DNA of 16,852 nucleotides, taken from contig PEZG01000012.1 in assembly GCA_002774185.1 (NCBI GenBank), positions 1-16,852 on the forward strand. The letters are read 5' to 3'. The stretch comes from Candidatus Roizmanbacteria bacterium CG09_land_8_20_14_0_10_41_9. Its GTDB lineage: Bacteria; Patescibacteriota; Microgenomatia; UBA1406; GWC2-37-13. The first letter of the stretch is position 1. Each line of letters begins with the position of its first letter. The notes beneath the pieces were generated by a model that was not told where the DNA came from, did not search any database, and saw only the letters and a list, made by a program, of their open reading frames with translations. This document shows positions 11,625-16,852 of the stretch, piece after piece. The position numbers and the translations under genes are program-made.

Positions 11625-11653
11625 TTGACAAAATGATAATAATCCGCTATAAA
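11625..11653 (+). promoter_or_regulatory. Promoter of groES-groEL
   Basis: Consensus TTGACA (11625-11630), a 17-nt spacer and TATAAA (11648-11653). Predicted start about 11660, leader about 50 nt. There is no CIRCE (TTAGCACTC-N9-GAGTGCTAA), so HrcA control is not indicated. Confidence 0.75.
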
Positions 11654-11673
11654 TAGTAGTGCCTTTTTGTCAA
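11646..11673 (-). promoter_or_regulatory. Interlocking promoter of the Lon-like gene
   Basis: On the minus strand TTGACA (11668-11673), a 16-nt spacer and TATAGC (11646-11651). Its -10 overlaps the groES -10 on the other strand. The two -35 regions form a 9-bp inverted repeat, TTGACAAAA (11625-11633) and TTTTGTCAA (11665-11673). Confidence 0.5.
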
Positions 11674-11709
11674 TTAAGTTCATTTTATAAGTTTTTGTTT
11701 TAAAAATCC

Positions 11710-12012
11710 ATGGCAAAAAAAGATTCCAATATCAAACCCCTTTTCGATTATGTACTCGTTAAACCTCTTCAAGGGGAAGAAAAGACTCCCTCAGGTATCG
11801 TACTTCCTGACAGCGCGAAAGAAAAACCCCAAATAGGGGAAATCATGGCCGTCGGACCCGGCGCAATAAATCCCGAGGGGAAAATGATCCCAATGGTTGT
11901 GAAAAAGGGACAGAAGGTCCTCTATAAAAAATGGGGCGGAAACGAAGTAAAGGTAAGAACAGAGGAATGGCTCCTTATCGAGCAAAAAGATGTGATGGCG
12001 GTTGTTGAGTAA
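11710..12012 (+). CDS. groES: Co-chaperonin GroES
   Basis: 100 aa, cytoplasmic 10-kDa chaperonin that caps the GroEL ring as a heptamer. FDYVLVKPL opens the beta barrel. EEKTPSGIVLPDSAKEKPQIGEI (about residues 23-45) is the mobile loop that binds GroEL, with the IVL hydrophobic tripeptide intact. GPG (50-52) lies near the roof. VLYKKWGGNEVK and LLIEQKDVMAVVE close the fold. Full family length plus a five-residue N-terminal extension. It is first in a two-gene operon, 32 nt before groEL. No Shine-Dalgarno sequence precedes either gene. Confidence 0.97.
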   Translation: MAKKDSNIKPLFDYVLVKPLQGEEKTPSGIVLPDSAKEKPQIGEIMAVGPGAINPEGKMIPMVVKKGQKVLYKKWGGNEVKVRTEEWLLIEQKDVMAVVE

Positions 12013-12044
12013 ATTATTCATTATAAATTTTTATTTAAAAACAT

Positions 12045-13682
12045 ATGGCAAAACAAATTAAGTACGCAGCAGAAGCCAGGACAGAACTTTTGAGCGGTAT
12101 TAAACAGTTGACGGATGCGGTTGCAATAACGTTGGGGCCAAAAGGCCGAAACGTTGCCCTGGATAAAAAATGGGGTGCTCCCAATATCATCCACGACGGA
12201 GTGACAGTAGCAAAAGAGATCGAACTCAAAGATCCGTATCAGAATATGGGTGCGCAACTCGTGAAAGAGGCTGCTTCAAAAACAGCAGACGTTGCCGGAG
12301 ATGGGACTACAACCGCAACCATTCTTACACATGCGATTGTTTCCGAGGGAATCAAAATGATTATAGCTGGCGCCAACCCAATGGTGATGAGGCGAGGTCT
12401 TGAGAAGGCGAATAATTATGTGGTAGCAGAATTAAAAAAGATATCAAAAAAAATAACCATCGCGGACGCGGCAAGCGTTGCGACAATCTCTGCAGGTGAA
12501 GAAACCCTTGGCAACCTCATAGCGGACGCTTTAAAAAAGGTTGGAGGGAAAGATGGAGTCGTAACGGTTGAGGAAGGAAAAGGGCTTGAGACAACCGTTG
12601 ACCACAAGGAGGGAATGCAGTTTGATCGCGGATTTGCATCCGCTTATTTCGCAACCGATCCGGATAAGATGATTGCCGAAGTAGAGGACGCATACATCCT
12701 TATCACGGACAAAAAAATCACTGCAGTCTCAGACCTTCTTCCGTTTTTGGAAAAATTCGTCAAAGTTTCCAAAAATCTCGTTATCATTGCAGATGAGGTC
12801 GAAGGAGAAGCGCTCGCAACACTGGTTGTCAACAAATTACGGGGTACATTCAACGCACTCGTCGTGAAAGCTCCGGGATTTGGAGATAGAAGGAAAGAGA
12901 TGCTCGAAGATATTGCAATTCTGACGGGTGGAACTGTTATCTCCGAAGATTTGGGTAAGAAGCTCGAGAATATCGAGATTGATGATTGCGGTCGTGTAGA
13001 CAAAGTGAACTCCGATAAAGAAAATACGAGCATTATCGGAGGAAAGGGAGATGCTAAGGCGATCAAAGCCCGAATAGAACAGATTAAGCGAGAAATCAAA
13101 GAAACTACATCCGAGTTTGATCGCGAAAAACTCCAGGAAAGACTCGCAAAGTTATCCGGTGGAGTTGCGGTCATCAACGTGGGCGCAGCAACTGAAGTTG
13201 AACTGAAGGACAAAAAAGAGCGTGCGATGGATGCAGTTGCAGCGACGAAAGCCGCGCTTGAGGAAGGGATTGTACCTGGAGGTGCGATTGCCCTTCTCAA
13301 CATCAGTCAGAAGATGACGACAAAAGAATCTACAGATTCCGATGAAAAAATAGGATTTGACATTGTGAAAACCGCGCTGGAATCACCCTTCAAAAAACTC
13401 ATAGAGAATGCAGGAGTTGATCCAGGGCAACTTATCGCAAAAGCACGGGAAGAGAGCGCTGAAGGTATGGGATTTGATGTTCTTAAGCTCGAATCCGTTG
13501 AGAGCGCAAAGCCGATCGATATGGTGAAAGCAGGGATCATCGATCCTCTGAAAGTGGTTCGCACCGCAGTTCAAAACGCGATATCGGTTGCAACGATGAT
13601 TCTTACAACCGAAGCGTTGGTTACGGATATCCCAGAGGAAAAGAAAGAGCCTGCAATGCCATCCATGCCTCAAGGGTATTAA
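12045..13682 (+). CDS. groEL: Chaperonin GroEL
   Basis: 545 aa, forms the folding chamber with GroES. ITLGPKGRNV (28-37), D51, and ADVAGDGTTTAT (81-92) with catalytic D86 form the ATP pocket. The apical domain contains GFASAYF and the substrate-binding region around residues 195-270. VPGG at about residue 408 and DEKIGFD (equivalent of E. coli D398) complete the nucleotide site. The C-terminus is short and ends MPSMPQGY in place of the usual Gly-Gly-Met tail, so the flexible tail in the cavity floor is much reduced. The last 4 nt overlap the convergent PPC/DUF296 gene. Housekeeping function is certain. Confidence 0.98.
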   Translation: MAKQIKYAAEARTELLSGIKQLTDAVAITLGPKGRNVALDKKWGAPNIIHDGVTVAKEIELKDPYQNMGAQLVKEAASKTADVAGDGTTTATILTHAIVSEGIKMIIAGANPMVMRRGLEKANNYVVAELKKISKKITIADAASVATISAGEETLGNLIADALKKVGGKDGVVTVEEGKGLETTVDHKEGMQFDRGFASAYFATDPDKMIAEVEDAYILITDKKITAVSDLLPFLEKFVKVSKNLVIIADEVEGEALATLVVNKLRGTFNALVVKAPGFGDRRKEMLEDIAILTGGTVISEDLGKKLENIEIDDCGRVDKVNSDKENTSIIGGKGDAKAIKARIEQIKREIKETTSEFDREKLQERLAKLSGGVAVINVGAATEVELKDKKERAMDAVAATKAALEEGIVPGGAIALLNISQKMTTKESTDSDEKIGFDIVKTALESPFKKLIENAGVDPGQLIAKAREESAEGMGFDVLKLESVESAKPIDMVKAGIIDPLKVVRTAVQNAISVATMILTTEALVTDIPEEKKEPAMPSMPQGY

Positions 13683-14098
13683 AATTCAAAGAGTTTCAAC
13701 CCGGTCTCCTCGTCGTATCTTTTAGGAAGAGGGTCGGTCTTTGTGAGGAGTAACTCTGCGGTTCCCGAAACTTTTGCTTCAACTAAGTGTCCGCCAATAG
13801 TATTCATTGCCGTGTCCGAAAAGACAGCGTGCGCATGGATTATGAGTTCCCCTTCACATGTTCCTATACTACCAGTAAGATTGGGGACCTCAAATGCCTG
13901 TTTAAATTTCTTTTTCGAGTATTGTTTGTTTTCAACGTTGTAGTGGGCGAGTTCAACTTCGTCGACTGCCCCTATTCCATAAAAGAATCCGCCCGAAATG
14001 TGTTCTTTTGCGCAGAATTTTTTTAAGCTCTCGATGATTTTTTCCCCTCGGATGATCCGCAATGCAAACGTATGTGTATTAAGTTTCTTGTACTGCAT
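13679..14098 (-). CDS. PPC/DUF296 domain protein
   Basis: 139 aa, essentially only the PPC domain (plant and prokaryote conserved; DUF296), which forms trimers. SGGFFYGIGAV (35-45), ELIIHAHAVFSD (84-95) and GGHLVEAKVSGTAELLL (102-118) are the family signatures; the conserved histidines H88, H90 and H104 are candidate metal ligands. In plants this domain is joined to AT-hooks and binds DNA, but bacterial stand-alone versions have no established role. The start at 14098 has AAAGGA at a good distance and lies 20 nt inside the preceding membrane-protein gene, so translation is coupled. It is the last gene of the rubrerythrin run, and it abuts groEL tail to tail. Confidence 0.87.
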   Translation of the reverse strand: MQYKKLNTHTFALRIIRGEKIIESLKKFCAKEHISGGFFYGIGAVDEVELAHYNVENKQYSKKKFKQAFEVPNLTGSIGTCEGELIIHAHAVFSDTAMNTIGGHLVEAKVSGTAELLLTKTDPLPKRYDEETGLKLFEF

Positions 14099-15008
14099 AG
14101 GAGTCCTTTTCCTGATACCGCAGGATAACGTAAATCATAAAGACCAGAAAAACCGGATTGGGGAGAGCTCTTAGGAATCCCACCACATACGCAAATGCAG
14201 AGGGAGGAATAATATAGTGGAGGATGGTGTCGTAGAGGGATGTCGTATGATAATTGAGGGTTTCGATAAGAATAGGAAGCGTCAAGCCGAACAGGGACAT
14301 TTTATACATCTGTGAATATGTGAGATTCTTTTTGAGGACCCTTGAGACAATAAAAAGGAGAAATGCGATAATCAGTACCAAAATGAGTTTTCCGATAAGT
14401 AAAAATGCGGCTCCGATAAAAGGCCACGTGAGGAAAAAAAGAGTAACGAAGACGATGATAATGGTCGGGACATAATCGATATAGGGTGAGAATTTTTTCA
14501 CGAGAGAATCATATTTTGATTGGTTGATAACAAAATTGTATGTTTTGTCAACGGGCTCTACCTTAAGCGCATTTCCGTCATCTTTATATACAATTGAGTT
14601 TTTCGTGACAAGGATCGCAGAATTATACGATGCATAGTTTTCTATCACGGCTTTGGTGTCGATTGCAATGAAATGAGTACCCGCTCGATTTTTCTCGCTC
14701 GCCGGGAAATCAATGAAATACGGTTCCTTCACATTAGTTTTAACAACCCCATCTTTTACCGTTACAACGAGATTTTTGGGATAGCCTGTTTTAATGATCC
14801 GTTTTAAGTTCACGACCAGAGGAGTAAGATCCCGTGATTTGGGGATAAGGATAACAGCTTCCTTAACAACTCCGATAAAAAGTGTTGCGACAAGTAGAAG
14901 ATAAACATATAGGATTGCTTTTACAAAGGTTTCTTGGACGAGCTTTTCATAATAGGAAAAATCAAAAAGGGAGCGTTTGAATATCGTAAAAAAGGCATTT
15001 TTTTTCAT
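14079..15008 (-). CDS. DUF1189-like integral membrane protein
   Basis: 309 aa from Met at 15008 (MKKNAFF); longer forms from 15014 or 15026 are possible, but the -10 box at 15017-15022 predicts a transcript starting near 15010. A short cytoplasmic N-terminus resembling DUF1189 (FKRSLFDFSYYEKL) is followed by a membrane segment (about residues 31-54). A soluble beta-rich domain of about 120 residues follows (LTPLVVNLKRII to the YNFVINQSK region), presumably outside the membrane. Then come four to five hydrophobic segments (about 175-225 and 240-300). The family is widespread but functionally uncharacterised. It sits between the CofE-like ligase and the PPC gene on the same strand. Confidence 0.72.
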   Translation of the reverse strand: MKKNAFFTIFKRSLFDFSYYEKLVQETFVKAILYVYLLLVATLFIGVVKEAVILIPKSRDLTPLVVNLKRIIKTGYPKNLVVTVKDGVVKTNVKEPYFIDFPASEKNRAGTHFIAIDTKAVIENYASYNSAILVTKNSIVYKDDGNALKVEPVDKTYNFVINQSKYDSLVKKFSPYIDYVPTIIIVFVTLFFLTWPFIGAAFLLIGKLILVLIIAFLLFIVSRVLKKNLTYSQMYKMSLFGLTLPILIETLNYHTTSLYDTILHYIIPPSAFAYVVGFLRALPNPVFLVFMIYVILRYQEKDSYAVQET

Positions 15009-15016
15009 ACTCATCC

Positions 15017-15025
15017 ATTGTACCA
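15017..15025 (-). promoter_or_regulatory. Extended -10 promoter inside the gene run
   Basis: On the minus strand TGGTACAAT lies in the gap between the CofE-like and DUF1189-like genes, 8 nt before the ATG at 15008. It suggests a secondary, leaderless transcript for the last two genes. Confidence 0.5.
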
Positions 15026-15035
15026 AATGCCCGTA

Positions 15036-15776
15036 TCATTTTCCTTTCAACCATTTCACTGATTTTAAAATTGGCCCATACAAATCATTCTCCATTGGGA
15101 TATGCAACTCCTTGAGTTCTGTAGCTAGGGGATTCCTATTTTGGAATTGGACAAAGGGGACATCTTCGATGACGGCAAGAGGAGTCTGTTCGTTTCCCTC
15201 ACCCATCACGACAACAGAGGCGGCAGCTAACGCATCGAGCACATTCGCTTTTGTCACGTGGAGATATCGGTCAAAGATATCGGGCTTACCAATGTAATTG
15301 TTCAGCGCCGCAAAGCCACTGTGTACAATCGCGATTCCTGTCGTTCCCCACCGCATGGGAGACGTTTTGCTATCTGTAATAATCACGCCGACGTTTTTAA
15401 AAGCGTAGGTTTTTTGTAAAAAAACCCTTATTTCGTTTGCGGTTTTCTGCGGATCATTGGGCCAAAGGATAAAGTATCCGTTACCGTTTGATTCGTCAAT
15501 CCCGGCTGTTGGCACGAGAAGATTTCTTTTTATCGTGAGGGTGATGTTGTGTTTATTTCCTTCGGGCGGGAGATAGTAATCCGCCTCTTGTTCTATGAGT
15601 TTTTTCTTATCAATCCCTTCGATCTTCACTAGTCGTCCCTCACAGACGGAAACGATTTTGGAAGTTATGACGACGATTGACCGTTCTTTAAGAACGGGAA
15701 GATATTTTTGAAGGATAGGAAAAAGATCCGTATCATACTTGGTGACTTTTTGAGTTTTTACAGAAATGATTTTCAT
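15036..15776 (-). CDS. CofE-like F420-0:gamma-glutamyl ligase family protein
   Basis: 246 aa. The family adds glutamate to coenzyme F420-0 in archaea and actinobacteria. Visible motifs: VITSKIVSVCEGR (36-48), AGIDESNGNG (91-100) with metal-binding D94 and E95, IITDSKTSPMRWGTTGIAI (132-150), and ALAAASVVVMGEGNEQTP (182-199). Full single-domain length. Patescibacteria generally have no other F420 genes, and none is visible here, so the natural acceptor is probably a different gamma-glutamyl substrate. The start at 15776 is one base from the rubrerythrin stop; a TTG at 15794 would overlap it and is less likely. It is co-transcribed with rubrerythrin, hinting at a redox or stress context. Confidence 0.82.
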   Translation of the reverse strand: MKIISVKTQKVTKYDTDLFPILQKYLPVLKERSIVVITSKIVSVCEGRLVKIEGIDKKKLIEQEADYYLPPEGNKHNITLTIKRNLLVPTAGIDESNGNGYFILWPNDPQKTANEIRVFLQKTYAFKNVGVIITDSKTSPMRWGTTGIAIVHSGFAALNNYIGKPDIFDRYLHVTKANVLDALAAASVVVMGEGNEQTPLAVIEDVPFVQFQNRNPLATELKELHIPMENDLYGPILKSVKWLKGK

Positions 15777-15777
15777 A

Positions 15778-16335
15778 CTATCGCACCAAACCAAGCGGTA
15801 GATACCACGTAAATGGTTTTTTGCAGACCGGGCAGATCTTCGGAGGCTGTGTTCCTTTATAAATGTTACCGCAGTTGACGCATTTCCACTCTAATTCTGC
15901 CTCAGAGTCAAATAGGGTTTTATTATCCAGCTTTTTGGAAATGATGATATACCGCTCCTCGTGTTTTTCCTCGACCAGTTTCACCGCTCCAAACAGCTTA
16001 GCTGCCGCCTCTTCGTCTTCCTCGATTGCAATCTTTTCAAACGTAGGGTACATTGAAGTCCACTCATAGTGTTCTCCGGCTGCTGCCATCTTCAGGTTGT
16101 CGGATGTATTTTTGTAAGGCTTAATGGAAAAATCCCAATCGGTTTTCACTGGACCAGAAATCAATTCGAATAATTCCTCGGAGTGGGCCCGTTCGTTTTC
16201 TGCGGTTTCTTCGAATATCCGGGCGATCCATTCGTAATTTTCTTTCCTTGCCATTTTGGCAAACTGAGTATATTTATTCCTTGCCATGCTTTCTCCCGCA
16301 AATGCCCGAAGCAAGTTTTGTTGTGTGTTTTTCAT
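15778..16335 (-). CDS. Rubrerythrin
   Basis: 185 aa. The N-terminal four-helix di-iron domain includes FAGES (E15), ENERAH (E48 and H51), AGEHYEW (E88 and E91) and VEEKHEERY (E122/E123 and H125), the usual ligands. The C-terminal rubredoxin domain has C152, C155, C168 and C171 in CVNC and CPVC, binding one iron. It reduces hydrogen peroxide in the cytoplasm of anaerobes, with electrons passing through the rubredoxin centre. Full length, all ligands present. It is first in the run with the CofE-like, DUF1189-like and PPC genes, from a promoter that places the mRNA start about 2 nt before the ATG. Confidence 0.94.
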   Translation of the reverse strand: MKNTQQNLLRAFAGESMARNKYTQFAKMARKENYEWIARIFEETAENERAHSEELFELISGPVKTDWDFSIKPYKNTSDNLKMAAAGEHYEWTSMYPTFEKIAIEEDEEAAAKLFGAVKLVEEKHEERYIIISKKLDNKTLFDSEAELEWKCVNCGNIYKGTQPPKICPVCKKPFTWYLPLGLVR

Positions 16336-16343
16336 ATGCAGTT

Positions 16344-16372
16344 ATCGTACCAAAAAAATAAATCCATTTCAA
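16344..16372 (-). promoter_or_regulatory. Promoter of rubrerythrin
   Basis: On the minus strand TTGAAA (16367-16372), an exact 17-nt spacer and TACGAT (16344-16349), extended by TGG. The ATG at 16335 is 8 nt past the -10, so the mRNA is probably leaderless. Confidence 0.65.
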
Positions 16373-16385
16373 CGAAAACTAAAAA

Positions 16386-16852
16386 TTACACGTAGACTAA
16401 CCTTTGTTCAATTTTCCGGCCTATATTTTGGTTATTGCGCAAGAATTCTTTCAATACTTCCTGCGCCGAAGTAGTGAGAACCTTTGTTTTTCCTGACGTC
16501 AACAGCTCCTCATTCGTGATATTGAGATATTGAGCAGAATTATTGAAGTGGTATCCTTGTATTCCAAGGGTATAATTCAGGCGGTCTTCAACGATTTTTC
16601 CCTCTATTTTCAATGAAAGGAGTTTTCTTTCCTTATCTAGGTAGACTGCTTCGACTCCCTGGTTTACTTGGTAGCATTCTCCTTCCCCATCCCGATTCTC
16701 AGATCGCATAAAGTGTGAGAAAATTCGTTTTAACTGAGCCCCTGTGATGGAGAAACGCTGGATGCTGTCGTCATATGGAAAGCACGAAACCAAATCGCTC
16801 AAGGTGACTACGGGTCCGAACTGCTTAACGCGTATGGATCCGCTGCCGATGA
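16386..16852 (-). CDS. 5'-nucleotidase / UshA-type C-terminal domain, partial
   Basis: The frame is open to the window edge, so the N-terminal metallophosphatase part is missing; about 155 C-terminal residues are visible. GSGSIR, GPVVTLSDLVSCFPYDDS and the following RFSITGAQLKRIFSHFM match the 5_nucleotid_C domain, in which the FPYDD/FPF-type loop stacks on the nucleobase and the ITGAQLK helix follows. The C-terminal part, with GKIVEDRLNYTLGIQGYHFNN, matches the end of the domain (typically a Y.V.xxxYL motif). UshA relatives hydrolyse extracellular nucleotides, which would suit a host-dependent cell scavenging nucleosides (inference). The TTG at 16802 is not a real start, because homology continues upstream of it. 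The gene lies upstream of rubrerythrin, which has its own promoter. Confidence 0.8.
   Translation of the reverse strand, partial: IGSGSIRVKQFGPVVTLSDLVSCFPYDDSIQRFSITGAQLKRIFSHFMRSENRDGEGECYQVNQGVEAVYLDKERKLLSLKIEGKIVEDRLNYTLGIQGYHFNNSAQYLNITNEELLTSGKTKVLTTSAQEVLKEFLRNNQNIGRKIEQRLVYV

Noticed and set aside
11625..11709. CIRCE operator before groES
   Set aside because: The TTAGCACTC-N9-GAGTGCTAA sequence is not present; the dyad seen here is different and much more widely spaced.
12644..13303. 219-codon minus-strand frame rich in Ser
   Set aside because: It lies wholly antisense to groEL, has low-complexity composition typical of a shadow frame, and has no ribosome-binding site.

Overview
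This window most likely comes from a Patescibacteria (Candidate Phyla Radiation) genome, probably of the Microgenomates type. That placement is inferred from gene content and style, not from a marker gene. The supporting signs are a small YhbQ-like GIY-YIG nuclease, an orphan CofE-like ligase, a protease-less Lon ATPase, a YkuK-type RNase H-like protein and five scattered tRNA genes, none of which encodes the 3' CCA. UGA is used as a stop, so the recoded Gracilibacteria/Absconditabacteria code is excluded. Many genes have a -10 box only about 8-14 nt before the ATG, so leaderless mRNAs look common.

Layout. 1-1106: palindromes, tRNA-Ile(UAU), tRNA-Phe, a secreted protein of unknown function and tRNA-Gly. 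1107-1334 holds no gene that I can support. 1335-3861: an unknown protein overlapping a D-Ala-D-Ala-ligase-like ATP-grasp enzyme, then a lysine 2,3-aminomutase-like radical SAM enzyme. 3848-6457: a Nudix hydrolase and a family 2 glycosyltransferase on the minus strand, divergent from a PRK07208-like flavoprotein, plausibly for surface glycan synthesis. 6468-7097: a GIY-YIG cassette bracketed by tRNA-Cys-derived repeats, then intact tRNA-Cys and tRNA-Ser. 7236-7610: an unknown small protein. 7636-8552: a DAHP synthase behind a complete ribosome-mediated attenuator. 8564-10368: a DEAD-box helicase and a YkuK-like protein, divergent. 10371-10523: short tandem repeats and an inverted-repeat element. 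10554-13682: a Lon-like ATPase lacking protease, divergent from groES-groEL. 13679-16335: a minus-strand run of rubrerythrin, CofE-like ligase, DUF1189-like membrane protein and PPC/DUF296 protein. 16386-16852: the C-terminal part of a 5'-nucleotidase, cut by the window edge.

The strongest discovery is the attenuator at 7636-7796. A 22-codon leader peptide contains the run KKFYFYFYPNY. It overlaps one arm of a protector hairpin and the antiterminator strand, and the intrinsic terminator ends one base before the DAHP synthase ATG. Phe and Tyr are end products of the pathway this enzyme opens, so the codons, RNA folds and gene identity agree. The second is the GIY-YIG cassette, whose flanks are copies of the 5' half of tRNA-Cys and whose start codon abuts a remnant of the tRNA-Cys anticodon arm.
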